Shown piece after piece: positions 1 through 10,929 of a DNA stretch of 64,000 nt. A program made the translations under genes and the position numbers. Origin of the DNA: Eleusine coracana subsp. coracana (Eukaryota > Streptophyta > Magnoliopsida > Poales > Poaceae); the NCBI GenBank assembly GCA_032690845.1, contig CM064430.1:1288949-1352948 (forward strand), written 5' to 3'. Numbering within the stretch: the stretch's first letter is position 1; each line of letters begins with the position of its first letter. The notes beneath the pieces were generated by a model, which did no database searches, had not been told where the DNA came from, and saw only the letters and a list, made by a program, of their open reading frames with translations.

Positions 1-768
1 GACATTGTTGTTGAGTGTGAGTCTTATCAAGTTGTGATGAGTGATCTTGCACAGAGGGAGAGTGTGCATGCTCAAGTTGCCAGTTAGCTTGAGAGTGCCC
101 TCAAGGAGCTTGATGAGTTCAAAGCTAGACCAACTCTTTTGGGTGCATGTCAGAAGTGCCCCAAACTCACAGATGAGTTGGACGCTCAGTCCCTCAAAGT
201 CAAAGAGCTTGAGTCCAAGTTGCTTCATGAGACTCGCTCTAAGGTCCTTCCACCATCTTGTGAGGTGTGTGTCTCTCTTAAGGACAAGCTTGTAATCACT
301 AGGGAGGAAAACAAAGCCCTAGTTTATGAAAATGATTATCTTGTGTCTAGGCTTCAGAGAACCCTAGTGAGTGAAGAGAAGATTGAGAGTGATTTGGCAA
401 GAGTGAAGGAGAGTGCTTCTAGATCAACCTATAACTTGGGTTTGGGATTTGAGAGGTGTGATAAGAAGAGTGAGAATGTGGGTAAGTTTGTACCTAGCTC
501 CAGCTACAAGGATGAGGAAAACACCATTAAACCCACTGACACATACTATCTACCCAATCTAAAACCCTTCTTTAACCCAAAGCAAACAGAGAAGTCAAAA
601 CCCAAACCTGCAATACAAGCCAAGCCTAATCCTAAGGGTGTCTATATTTGCATGTTTTGTGGTCGCAAGGGTCACTTGGATGAATTCTGTTTTAGGCGTA
701 AGAGAATTGAGAGGAAGCAAGCTGAGTTGACTAGGGATGCTTTTTATGATGATTTTATTGATTTTTAG
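1..768 (+). pseudogene. copia gag fragment with CCHC zinc knuckle
   Basis: The frame entering from the left edge is rich in Glu, Lys and Leu (coiled-coil-like) and has an in-frame TAG at 85-87. It then runs open to 768. Near the C-terminus (about 651-693) is a retroviral-type zinc knuckle, CMFCGRKGHLDEFC, matching CX2CX4HX4C, followed by basic residues. This is the nucleocapsid part of a copia gag that packages element RNA. The stop at 85 and the missing start make it non-functional as seen. Confidence 0.85.
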
Positions 769-1161
769 CCTCGCTCTTTTTCTCGTGCTAATCATGGACA
801 GGGTCATCCCCCATATGGCTTTGATTTACGAGACAGAGGCTTTGCGCGGCAGCACTTTGACGCCCCACATTTGCCCCATCATGGTGAGCGTCACTCGCGT
901 GGATTTGGCTTTCACACGGATAATTTCTATCCTCACAACCCAAGGTTTGAGTCGAGACGCTTTGACAGGCCACGTTTTCCCCATCGTGGTTCTCGTCCCA
1001 TGCGTTTGAATGATAAAGTGCAAAGAACTGTGATGACTACTACCGGTCGTATAGTTAAGTGCTGGATTCCTAAATGCTTTTTAACTAAGCCCAGCACTGA
1101 GCCATCGACTTTCACTTCTCGTTCTTTGTAGGCAGCAGGTGGAGGCTTGGAGAACAAGTGA

Positions 1162-1620
1162 TTGATGGATTCCGGGTGTTCGCACCACATGACCGGAAAT
1201 GCAAAGTGGTTCTCCAGCCTCACTCCCTTGAAGCGTCGGGAGTATGTGACCTTTGGAGATGACAAGAGAGGAAGAGTGAAGGAAAGGGGCGCGGTAAAGG
1301 TAAATGAGAACTTCACTCTCAATGATGTTGGTTTGGTTGAGTTTCTCAAGTACAATCTCCTCTCTGTCTCTCAGCTTCTTGATGTTGGTTTGGAAGTGCG
1401 CTTTAAGTCGAATGCTTTTTATGTTCTTGATTCGAGTGGTTCCTTGGTTTGTGGAATTTCTCGCATTGGCAGAGTTTTTCAGGCTGATTTTGTTGGTTCT
1501 CCTGGTTCTCACAAGTGCTTGTTTGCTCAATCTTCTTCTGAGCTCTGGAAATGGCATAGGAGACTGGGTCACATGAGCTTTGACTTGTTATGTCGCTTGA
1601 GTGGCCTAGGTTTGATCTGA
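1162..1620 (+). pseudogene. copia protease remnant and GAG-pre-integrase domain
   Basis: The frame begins with DSGCSHHMTG, the aspartic protease active-site region of copia elements (D-S-G). It ends with the GAG-pre-integrase signature WHRRLGHMSFD. A TGA at 1618-1620 separates it from integrase in the same frame, where an intact element would read through. The domain normally lies between protease and integrase in the polyprotein and contains the His pair that precedes the integrase zinc-binding cysteines. Confidence 0.83.
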
Positions 1621-1623
1621 GGA

Positions 1624-2406
1624 TTGCCTAAGCTTAAATTTGATAAGGATTTGGTTTGTGCTCCTTGTCGTCACGGGAAAATGATTGCCGCTTCTCATCC
1701 ACCAATTAATTTGGTGATGACTGAACGCCCTGAAGAGTTGCTTCATATGGACACTGTTGGTCCTTCTCGGGTTCGTTCGGCGGGTGGGAAGTGGTATATT
1801 CTTCTGATTGTTCACGACTATTCTCGCTACTCTTGGGTTTACTTTCTTGAGAGCAAGGATGAAGTGTTTCATCACTTTTGGAGCTTAGCTTTGAGGTTGT
1901 TCAAGGAACTCCCTGGTGCATTACGAGCAATTCGCAGTGATAATGGCACCGAGTTCAAGAACTCCTCCTTTGATGTTTTTTGTCTTGAGCATGGTATTGA
2001 GCATCAGTTTTTAGCACTTCTTGTTTCCCAGCAGAACGGTGTGGTTGAAAGAAAGAAAAGAATTTTAGTAGAGATGGCTCGGACGATGCTCGATGAGCAT
2101 AGGACTCTGAGTCGGTTCTGGGCTGAGGCCATTAGCACTGCTTGCTATGTTTCCAATCGGATTTTACTGCGCTCAATTCTTAATGTGACTTCTTATGAGC
2201 TGCGTTTTGGGAGACAACCCTCGGTTTCTCATTTGCGTGCCTTTGGTTGCAAGTGTTTTATTCTCAAGCGTAGTAATCTTGATAAGTTTGGATCAAGGTC
2301 TTCCGATGGAATCTTTCTTGGTTACTCTCTTCATGGTCATTCCTACAGAGTTTTGAATTTGGAGACTAACACCATCGTAGAATCCTGTGATGTAACCTTT
2401 GATTAA
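1624..2406 (+). pseudogene. copia integrase
   Basis: The start of this frame holds the CAPCRHGK cysteines of the integrase zinc domain. The DDE core follows: D in LHMDTVGP, D in IRSDNGTEF and E in NGVVERKK. The C-terminal part has the copia pattern LRAFGCKCF and DGIFLGYS. All three catalytic acids are visible, but a TAA at 2404-2406 cuts the frame before the reverse transcriptase. In a complete element this enzyme inserts the cDNA into host DNA. Confidence 0.88.
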
Positions 2407-2691
2407 TCAAACTCTTGTGCAATGAATGTGATTGAGTCTGCAGGTGATAAGGAGATGAAGGAGAGCATCTTTGTAGAAGAGGACCTACAGGGCTTTGATG
2501 ATGATGGTGATGATTCACTTCATCTCTCATCTGAGCTTGTTTCTGCTGCTACTACTACTCCAGCAGAGGGTCCAGAAACTTCTACATCAACTTCAGCAGT
2601 TGTCGAGCAAGCTCCAGTTGTGGTTGAGGGGGAGGTACACTCTGAGAGAGAGGCTCCTCACCACATTCAGCGTTAACATCCATCTCAATAG

Positions 2692-3483
2692 ATGATCGGT
2701 AATCTCTATGAGAGGACAACAAGGTCAAGGTCTACACATCTAGCTTGCTTTACCAATTCTCTCTTTGTTGTAACCTTTGAACCCCGGGATGTTGGAGACG
2801 CACTATCTGATGAACATTGGGTTAATGCCATGCATGAGGAGTTGGAAAACTTTGAGACAAGCAAAGTCTGGACCCTTATAGAGCCTCCCAAAAATGTCAA
2901 TGTCATAGGAAGCAAGTGGGTGTTCAAAAACAAACATGGGAAGGATGGTGAGGTTATGAGAAACAAGGCTAGGCTAGTTGTTCAAGGTTTTAGTCAAGCG
3001 GAGGGCTTAGATTATGGTGAAACCTTTGCTCCTATTGCTCGCATAGAAGCCATTAGGATCTTGCTTGTATTTACTACCTTCAAAGGCATTAGACTCTATC
3101 AAATGGATATCAAGAGTGCTTTCCTAAATGGTTTCATAGAGGAAGAAGTGTATGTGAGGCAACCCCCTGGCTTTGAGCACCATAAATACCCAAACCATGT
3201 GTACAAGCTTCAGAAGGCTTTGTACGGGCTAAAGCAAGCACCTAGGGCATGGTATGCTAGGCTTAAGACCTTCTTGCTAGAGCGTGAGTATGTCATAGGG
3301 TGTGTTGATAAAACCTTGTTCACTCTAAAGCATGGCAATGACTTTCTAATGGTTCAGATTTACGTGGATGATATCATCTTTGGTGGTTCCTCTCATGCTC
3401 TTGTGTATAGGTTTCAGGAAGCTATGGAAAGTGAATTTCATATGTCGATGATGGGAGAGCTCACCTTCTTTCTTGGGCTTTAA
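2692..3483 (+). pseudogene. copia reverse transcriptase
   Basis: The frame carries the copia RT landmarks in order: KWVFKNKHGKDGEV, ARLVVQGFSQ, DYGETFAPIARIEAIR, QMDIKSAFLNG, YGLKQAPRAWY and the catalytic YVDDIIFGG. A TAA at 3481-3483 follows FFLGL, where an intact element continues directly into the connection and RNase H region. The polymerase motif itself is intact; the loss is of reading frame continuity. Confidence 0.9.
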
Positions 3484-3486
3484 ATC

Positions 3487-4290
3487 AAGCAGTGCAAGCA
3501 AGACACTTTCATATATCAAGCCAAGTACACGAAGGATCTCTTGAAGAAGTTCGACATGGTCATTGTGAAGCCGTTGTCTACACCAATATCCACTACAACG
3601 GCTCTTGACCCTGATGAAGATTGTGAAGCGGTGGATCAAAGGGAGTACAGGAGCATGATTGGCTCCCTCTTATACCTGACAGTGATAAGATCTGATATAC
3701 ACTTTGCGGTGTGTCTTTGTGCTCGCTTTCAAGCGCATCTTCAAGGCTGTCAAGCGCATCTTCAAGTATCTCAAATACACCCTTGAGTTCGATATTTGGT
3801 ACTCTGCATCTTCATCTCTTGATTTCATTGGGTATTCGGATGCGGACTTTGCTGGGTGTAGAATTGATAGGAAGAGCACTTCTGGTACTTGCTATTTCTT
3901 GGGTACTTCTTTCATCTGTTGGTCTTCTCGTAAGCAGTCGAGTGTTACCCAATCCACCACAGAGGTTGAGTATGTAGCTGCTGCTAGCTGCTGCTCACAA
4001 ATTCTATGGATTGTATCTACCATGAGAGACTATGGGTAGACTTTTAAGTGTGTTCTACTTATGTGTGATAACTCCAGTGCCATATGCTTAGCCAAAAACC
4101 CAGTCCAACATGGTAAGGTCAAACACATTAATGTGTGATTCCACTCCCTGAGAGACAATGTTGAGAAGGGGGATGTTGAGCTCATATACATTGATACCAA
4201 GAACCAACTAGCTGATATCCTCACCAAGCCCCTAGATGCTTCGAAACATGTTTTTCTTCGGGGGGAACTTGGTGTTTGTCATCCGTATGG
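3487..4290 (+). pseudogene. copia RNase H, frameshifted
   Basis: Downstream of the RT stop the same lineage of coding sequence continues. First comes the segment ending SMIGSLLYLTVIRSDIHFAVCLCARFQ. Then, after a frameshift near 3705-3780, comes the RNase H core with YSDADFAGCRIDRKSTSGTC and STTEVEYVAAASCCSQ. A TAG ends this frame at about 4037. Further decayed matches to the end of pol run to about 4290, just before a gaggggg purine stretch. The frameshift and stops confirm a dead copy. Confidence 0.82.
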
Positions 4291-5595
4291 CATCATTTGA
4301 GGGGGAGTTGGTGTTCACTTGTATATATGTATCTTACCACTTTCGCTTTGCATCTCATATGTAGTATATGCATTGGTAGATGAGCTTTGATTCTTATGCT
4401 TTCTTGCATTTCTCTTTGCTATGATTGAGCTTGAGCTAAGTAGTGTGGATGTGATGGTAACCTCTTATGCTTAGATTTTTTAGATGACGTGTTATAAACT
4501 CATATGAGCAACTTGCTAATCTTAAAGGTAAACTGAGCTTCTTGTGAACCTTATGATCTAATCTTACTAAAACTTGCTCACCATGTGTATAATTGCTTTT
4601 ATCCTTGTTGAAACTTGCACTGAGGCTAGTCTAGAGGATGTCTTGGCTTTGGCACCTTGTGTTTGCGAAATAGAAGGCTTTGCAAATGTTTAGCTCATGA
4701 TGAAATATTGTGGGAACGTGTGTTTCTTTTGCCGCAAAGGCATGCTCTTTTGTCTTGTGCATAATTTTAAAAAATCGGCTAAGTATTTTGATCAAGAACT
4801 ACTCAATAATGCTAAATTCAAATATTGTGACTTGAAGGCTCCGCATGGATAAGAGGACACATGAGGATAAACTATAATCACTTGATTAACTGAGTCTCTG
4901 TTTTATATGTGAGCGTTTGTAGAGCTCATTTTCTGCGAGTGCTTGTTGCCCTTGTTGAGATTGAACCTGGCTAGATTCTTATGATTCACTTGGTGTTTGT
5001 TTTGCCTTGGATGAGAGTACTTACACATGTGGTGGTAGATTTCCTCATAATAAGCAAAATTTAATTCTATCTGAGCTAGTCAATCTTTCTGCTTAGCTTG
5101 TATAACTCATGGTGTTTATGTCTTGCTATCTATTTTTGATCTTTGCATGATTGGGAGCTATTGCCTTTACACTTCATGGCACTATAGTTATGGTTAGCAA
5201 AGTTAAATGTTTGTTTGCATAATTGTTGAAGCTCCTTAGGTTTGTATTTTCATACATTGCATGTTTGCTTGTTCTTCTGCCTCTTTGATGAGTTCATTGC
5301 CAAAGGGGGAGAAAATTTTGGGGTCATGCACAAATAATGCTAAGAAACTCATATGATCCGTTTTGCACTATATGAGACCTACCACAACTTGAGGGGGAGC
5401 ATATCATGATCTTGAGCGGTTTCTTGCGCTTTTCATATTCTGTGTCTCAAGTCGCTTTCTTTGCCAACTCTTGGTTTTGTGATCCATACTTGCTAGATGG
5501 CTTGTTTTCAACTTTTCTTTGGGTTTGGCCATTTGGATCGGCTTCGTATTTCAATCTCTAATCTTTGTGCATTTGGTGTTGTCAATGTACTCATC
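4291..5595 (+). other. post-pol non-coding region of the copia element
   Basis: About 1.3 kb between the end of pol and the polypurine tract has no reading frame of interest. It contains several gaggggga-type purine runs (near 4298, 5305, 5392 and 5596) that look like the functional polypurine tract. SIRE/Maximus elements often carry an extra region here, sometimes env-like; I see no envelope-like protein in this copy. Confidence 0.6.
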
Positions 5596-5604
5596 AAGGG
5601 GGAG
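5596..5604 (+). promoter_or_regulatory. polypurine tract
   Basis: The run AAGGGGGAG lies two bases before the TG that opens the LTR. This is the position and composition of the plus-strand DNA primer site in copia elements. The assignment rests on position and on the LTR boundary downstream. Confidence 0.7.
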
Positions 5605-6317
5605 ATTGAGAAACCACGTGGATATGTGCCATGGTTTGCTATATTTGTGATGAGTAATTGACTTGAGCAGATTTGGTGTTTGAGTTGAAATACGGGAATC
5701 CAAGAATTGCATGGGTTTGCATATCATGGTTATGACTAACCGGAGTTGGTGGAGATATTGGTGGTATTGCAGGAGATGAGAAATGTGTTTGCTTGTCTCA
5801 TGATATATAGGTCACTCGAGTCGACTTGGCGGTCAACGACGAGAGGATCGGGCACAAGTAGGGGACTTGTGGCCAGACGATCGGGATGTCAGGTGAAGTC
5901 AAGGGTGATCCACACCGTACACATGGAGAGGCAAGAAGCACGGACGGTTTCGCGGTTGAGCCTCAAAACCGTGGTGATGATGAAGACGGCGTGTTGACCA
6001 AATCAAGGCGAACGGGATGCCGGTGCAACTGACAAAGGGCCCGATGGATAGGGACTAGGAGAGACATGCCGGTGGTCAGGATCGTGGGACAAGGTGACAC
6101 GCGGCGATTTCCCGGTTTGGGCCTCAAAACTGGTGGCAGTGGTTGGTGGTGCACGTTACACCATCACAGAGCTTGCTTCAAGATGAAGCAAAGACATGAA
6201 GCGTCCAATGGCATTGGGGCGATAAGGAAAAAGATCGACGATTATGCCCCCGGTGGTAGGTGGATTTGTTATGTAGATCAAGGGTAGAATGGTCATGTGG
6301 ACAATAGAACCTAGGCC

Positions 6318-6324
6318 TATATAA
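6318..6324 (+). promoter_or_regulatory. LTR TATA box
   Basis: TATATAA followed by GG lies about 700 bp into the LTR. It would place the element's transcription start near 6350 and divide U3 from R. A pyrimidine-rich segment follows at 6350-6362. Confidence 0.6.
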
Positions 6325-6942
6325 GGAGAGGTGTGGCTAGTGGGAGAGGTGCCTCTCTTTCCATTAGTTGTGTTAGGACTCTATTCAAAGTGCTAGGAGA
6401 GGACTTTATGTTTTAGATGAGAGAAAAGGGTATGTGAGAGACATCTCTTGCTTTTCTAAATAGTGGGAGGAAGAGGGTGACTTTCTAGCCTTGTATCTAT
6501 GGATCTTATAAGCACATTTCTATGATATGAGAAGTATTTTCGTGCTCAAGATCTCCCTCTTCACTTGAATCCCGAAATTCCTCTTTTCCTATTTTCGGAG
6601 CTATTTTCATGGTGATTTTCGATCTCGATTTTGAGTGAGTTTTGGGATGGATTTTATGGGAGATCTTGGTGCTATGATGTGCTAGAACAATCCCATATAG
6701 GTCTTTGACCGAATCATAGGCACGAGCACCTTCGATTTCAACGTTTTCTCAAGTTTCCCCTTTTTGGTGTTCTTGGCACAAGATCTGAAATTCGATGATT
6801 TCTTATGTTTTTGGAGTGGATCTCTTTAGAGGAGGGTCATGATGTATTGAGGATCATCTGGTCCAAATTTCATGATTTTTGGAGTTCGTTTGATAGGATT
6901 TTGGTAATTTTCTTTCCCGAACGGAGCTACTGTTTTGACCAT

Positions 6943-7071
6943 GACGGAACTTCCATGATCGTGACGGAATTTCCGTGAAGAACCACGGAACTTCCGTGGT
7001 TGACAGTGTTCCCGTCGCCCGGAACTTCCGTAATTAACGGAACTTCCGTCGGGCACCACGGAACTTCCGTT
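6943..7071 (+). repeat. array of CGGAACTTCCG-type palindromes in the LTR
   Basis: Six near-identical copies of the inverted motif (A)CGGAACTTCCGT occur within 130 bp, at irregular spacing, some with one mismatch. Each is itself almost a perfect palindrome. They lie in the transcribed half of the LTR, downstream of the TATA box. Confidence 0.8.
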
Positions 7072-7322
7072 AGGCTCTGTTCTGTGACCTTTCAGACCTT
7101 CCTTGTTTCGATTTTTGGTTCTTTTATGCTTCCGCTATGTGTCTTTTTGGTTTGAGTTATTCATAGGGTTAACACAGCACAAGTTGATGTGTGTAATCTT
7201 GGTGACTTGGTTAGAGGTTGGTTCGGGTTGTAGTTGGAATATAGGCCAAGTTCTTGAGAAGAATTTTAATTGGCTTCCATTCACCCCCCCCCCCCCCCTC
7301 TGTTCGATTTCTCGGTCCTTCA

Positions 7323-9037
7323 GATTGCCTATGTTGCAGGCTCTGAATGGTGTTAAGAATTTCCAATGGTAGTTTAGACTTTGGAGGAGATCTGAACTTC
7401 CTATGTCATAGTAGTTTTTTCTGTTGGAACACGCACTATTTACTATTCAGGCTTTCAGCACATCTGAACTACCTTTGTCATGGCAGCTTTTTTCTTTTTA
7501 AGTTTGCCAAAATAAGATCAACAACAGCAACATGACAAGCGTCAACTAAAAGTTGGAAACTCTGTGTGTTCTGCTGCCTGATTTGCATTCGCAGAGACGT
7601 GCTGCATTTGTGCCAAAAATTATAGACGTCCGAGCAACATATCCTAGTATCAAGTATTGAACTCAAATTTGATTACAAAACATACTGTACTACACTGAAA
7701 TTTGAACTTAACCAGTGTGAAATTTTGGGGTTTGTAACTGATTGCCAGGAACTGGAGATATGGAGAGGCGTTTGTAACTGATGGCCAGGAACTTGAGATG
7801 CCACCTTGCTTATATCAATTGATGAAATGGTTTCACAGAACTCTGGAAGGTGCAAACTGGCACGAGCAAATTAAATACAGAAAAACAGACTAATATAAGC
7901 ATGTTTGGAACAAACTAATACAAGATATCGACATGTTGGATAAATTAATACTTTTAGTTTTATATTAATCCAGACATAAATCATAAGTATGATTAACAGA
8001 TTGCATAATAAACTAGACAAGTCTACGCAAGATCTAAACAGGTCTATAAAGCCAGACAAAAGCACAGCATCTACCATACTAGCAACATCCATCATAGATA
8101 AACAGACTACAAAAGCTAGTATGGAAGACATAGTTTGGGATGAGAGTACGTACGTTTCCTTCTGGACTGGAGAGAGAAGGCAACGACGACGTGCAGCACC
8201 GTCACGTTGTTGGCGACGGCGGCTGAGACCGACTTGACGACGAGGAAGACGAGTCGTGGCGATGAACTTGATGGAGACGAGGAAGCGATCGAGCAGTCGC
8301 GCAGAGCGCTTCCCAAAAACCTTATTCGTCCTCTCCCGGTGCAGGATCGCAGAGGACGACGGTTCCGAAGACCTGCTCTCCCGTTCACCGGTGCACGCCG
8401 ACAATCGGGATGGAGAAGACTTGGTGATGCAACAGTAGCGAGAGGTAAAACCTTAGGTGATTGCGTGATATGATTTGTGGCGGTACCCGTACGTATTTAT
8501 AAGGAGGAACCGCTAGGGTTGGGCGTACCGCAACCGAGTCGGTTACCATATTAATACGTCGGTTTTCATAATTAAATATATGAAATACGCAGCAAAAAGA
8601 AAGTGTAAAAGGAAGCCGCGCCCCCGCAAGGCAAGGGACCAAATTTCGGCGAACCATTCACGCAGGTGATGCGCGGCCACGCCCATCGCCCACGCCACGC
8701 CACGCCCCGCCCGGCCCCGCCCGGCGAGGCGAGGCGAGCGAGTGCGTGTGTTCTTCCTTCCTCCCATCCACATACTTGCAAGAGATGCTAGAGCAACCAA
8801 TCTTATAAGTTGGACTCTCTCCACCTCCACTAGCAATGTGGGACTAAATCTTTACACTCCCACCATTCATGAATGGGTCTTTGAGATTTTCAAAGAATTA
8901 TTGTGAATATTAATGGTCAAGCCCATATAATTCTAACATAGACACTCATACATATGTAGTTCATCTGATTTTGACATATACTAGCACGATCTTTTGCAGT
9001 AGGCATAATTTCTGTTTAACTCAACTGACAAACTTGA
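7323..9037. other. intergenic, no supported gene
   Basis: No recognisable protein was found. A short imperfect direct repeat (aactgat-gccaggaact) occurs at 7735-7800. A GC-rich segment at 8110-8470 has a minus-strand open frame (8404 down to 7871) with a TATA-like TTATAAATA upstream near 8495, but its translation resembles no family I know and ends in a low-complexity hydrophobic stretch. A very GC-rich, CGCC-repeated stretch lies at 8640-8745. Confidence 0.4.
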
Positions 9038-9469
9038 TTACTCTCCGAGAGCAAAGGCAGCGGCGTCGAAAGTATCAGAAAGACCGGTGCCGGTCTTGAA
9101 GGTGACCTTCTCCGGGGAGGCCTGAGGAACATACACCTCCACAACGCTGAGCCAGAGCATCAGCTCCTTGGTCTTGACGCCGGTGATCTTCCTCAGCTTC
9201 CCCTTCTCAGCAAACGCCGTCACCTCGGCGGCATACGAAACAGTCTGCTTGATCTTCTTGAAGGTGTGCTCCACCTTCTTCTTCCCCTGCACCAGCCACA
9301 TGAACCCTTTTTCACGGTTGTACCCGAACTCCTGGATGTCCTCCAGTGGCAACAGACCCTTGGGGAGGCCGAGCTCTTCCAGCAATTCAATGGACTTCTT
9401 CCGGCATAGGGCGTCGTCTCCGGTGACGACCTCTGCGCCGGCGCGGTGGCTCTCGATTTGGGACGCCAT
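9038..9469 (-). CDS. DUF538 (SVB-like) protein
   Basis: This is a single-exon gene of 143 codons, starting MASQIESHRAGAEVV and ending FDAAAFALGE. The body shows the DUF538 pattern: LLEELGLPKGLLPLEDI near residues 30-46, GYNREKGFMWLVQGKK, and a C-terminal KGKLRKITGVKTKELMLWL followed by VPQASPEKVTF. The length is normal for the short cytosolic members of this plant family, which lack a signal peptide. DUF538 proteins are linked to trichome growth and stress responses (SVB in Arabidopsis); the biochemical role is unsettled. The start is supported by a TATA box about 100 bp upstream. The frame has no damage and is probably functional. Confidence 0.9.
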   Translation of the reverse strand: MASQIESHRAGAEVVTGDDALCRKKSIELLEELGLPKGLLPLEDIQEFGYNREKGFMWLVQGKKKVEHTFKKIKQTVSYAAEVTAFAEKGKLRKITGVKTKELMLWLSVVEVYVPQASPEKVTFKTGTGLSDTFDAAAFALGE

Positions 9470-9570
9470 TGTGCTGTGGTGCTGTCAACCTGTGTGTGTG
9501 GATTCTGCAAGTGTAGATGAGTTAATCGAGCTTGTTGTGACTTGTGATGAATATGAGATGTTGGAAGCAC

Positions 9571-9578
9571 TTTATATA
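9571..9578 (-). promoter_or_regulatory. TATA box of the DUF538 gene
   Basis: TATATAAA on the minus strand, 102-109 bp before the ATG. A start about 30 bp downstream would give a short 5' UTR. No other TATA-like motif lies closer. Confidence 0.6.
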
Positions 9579-10304
9579 GAAGTCTGGAGGAAGCCCTTCC
9601 ATGTGTTGATCAATTCTGGCGGTGAGTGCATTCAACTAGAGTACTAGTTAGATAGAATTCAAAGGCAACAGAAATTGACTCATGGTACTGGCGGGCAGCA
9701 CCACGGATTCACAGGAAGCCGTGTCTGACTTCATGCACATTTTGGCGCGCAGAATTACTGACCAAGTCAAGAGAGCACACGCTAGTTGTACAAAGGACAC
9801 GTCAGGAAGTCTTATCATGTCACAGTGGCATAAAAACAGTTAGCACACCACTACTGAATCGCCAATCTTATAAATGGCCAGCCAAAGATGACCGACATGC
9901 TTTCACGTAATTGACAGTCTTACAATAAGTTGGTTCACTGATCGCTACCACTTGATATGCACCACCAATTCTCTGAAGCCAGGTCAAAAGTTTCAGACCT
10001 CCCTTCATGCTGTCTCTCTCGTGTTCATTGTTCAGAGCTTGTTCTCCAAAGAAGTACTAACTTATTACGGTGCTGCCAGGTGGGGCTCGGGAGGCAGTTG
10101 AAGTGAAGCTCAGGGCTCCACTCGCCAGCTAGTGGTGAAGAAGCGTGGCGTCGGTGTCCACTTCGATCTTATCCTCTGCTTCCACCCTCTCTGAATCTCA
10201 TAGAACGCTTGCACCAGTTGGAAGTGCAGCCTCGGATAGTGACAGAATTAAGAAAGTCAGGCTTCATTTTTCATAGAATGCTACCACCTGTCAGTTCAGT
10301 TTCG
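9579..10304. other. intergenic, contains a degraded NB-ARC spacer block
   Basis: No gene is seen. Around 10070-10115 the sequence (TGCTGCC-AGGTGGGGCTCGGG-GGCAG) resembles the GC-rich spacer that recurs between the NB-ARC genes in the right half (for example near 41385). This suggests that a decayed unit of the same array once stood here. Confidence 0.4.
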
Positions 10305-10445
10305 GGCTCTTGAATCTCACCAGTATCATACTCATAGCTATAGCATATAGCAGAGAGGTCTCTGAGACATTCAAATATCCCTTACTTAAAACTTTCATAC
10401 ATCAGATCATGGATTCGTATATTCAGAACCTCATCTACTGAATAC
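10305..10445 (-). pseudogene. C-terminal remnant of an NB-ARC family gene
   Basis: Read on the minus strand, this stretch aligns with the last about 45 codons of the neighbouring NB-ARC genes. It covers the part that encodes VPxIGIHDVIYGRVKPHGKFE and the PPYHSYVYICEIQEL segment, but with many substitutions and small indels. Downstream (10446-10560) it also shares the family's 3' flanking sequence (compare 50730-50840). No open frame remains. It is the trace of a further copy just downstream of the 10930-12376 gene. Confidence 0.6.
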
Positions 10446-10929
10446 TTATCAATGCAAGTATAAACATAAAAACACGGCAATAATCATATAGAATAAAACT
10501 GTTGCACTAGTACATGAACATGAAAGATACCAGATTGAGTACACATATAGCTACAGTCAAATGAAATTTGCTGAAGGCTCTTCCTGGACCACCAATTCAT
10601 TGTAGAGGGTGCCCAATCAGGTAATTTGAACTCTATTCCATCTCATCTGACAATCGAACAAGACCGGGAGGCTTGGCCGACAAAAGGAGTTGCAGAGTCT
10701 AGCTGGGAAATAAAGAGGATAAATTCTGAACGCCCAGATTATTCGGCTGCTACCTGGAGTAAAATCAATGGCAATCAATGTATTACATTACATGGAAAAT
10801 CAATGTCGCAACGTCATGGAAAATCAATGTTGCAAAGTAGCTACTTATTCAGCTTCCCAATATTTTAACTTGTGACACCTTATGAAAACTTATTCTGAAT
10901 CCTATTCTGTACGCCTGAATATGATAAAA

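Larger units (their letters stand above)
1..7322 (+). mobile_element. Ty1/copia LTR retrotransposon, SIRE/Maximus-like, 5' part outside window
   Basis: The domain order on the + strand is gag zinc knuckle, protease, integrase, reverse transcriptase, RNase H. Integrase before RT defines Ty1/copia. After pol comes about 1.3 kb without an ORF, then a purine-rich tract (5596-5604) and a TG...CA segment of 1.7 kb taken as the 3' LTR. The long LTR, the extra 3' region and the C-rich LTR end fit the SIRE/Maximus lineage; this lineage call is inference. The coding part has in-frame stops and at least one frameshift, so this copy cannot encode its own proteins. The 5' LTR and start of gag are upstream of the window, so insertion age and target-site duplication cannot be read here. 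Confidence 0.88.
5607..7322 (+). repeat. 3' LTR of the copia element
   Basis: The segment opens with TGAGAAACC directly after the purine tract and closes with CCTTCA, giving TG...CA ends. It contains a TATA box (6318-6324), internal palindromic motifs (6943-7071) and a run of 15 C near its end (7284-7298), a common feature of SIRE-type LTR ends. Length is 1716 bp. The partner LTR is outside the window, so the ends are inferred from the purine tract and terminal dinucleotides rather than by alignment. Confidence 0.72.

Noticed and set aside
7284..7298. Poly-C run as a separate microsatellite
   Set aside because: It is the usual C-rich end of this LTR type, so it is described with the LTR.
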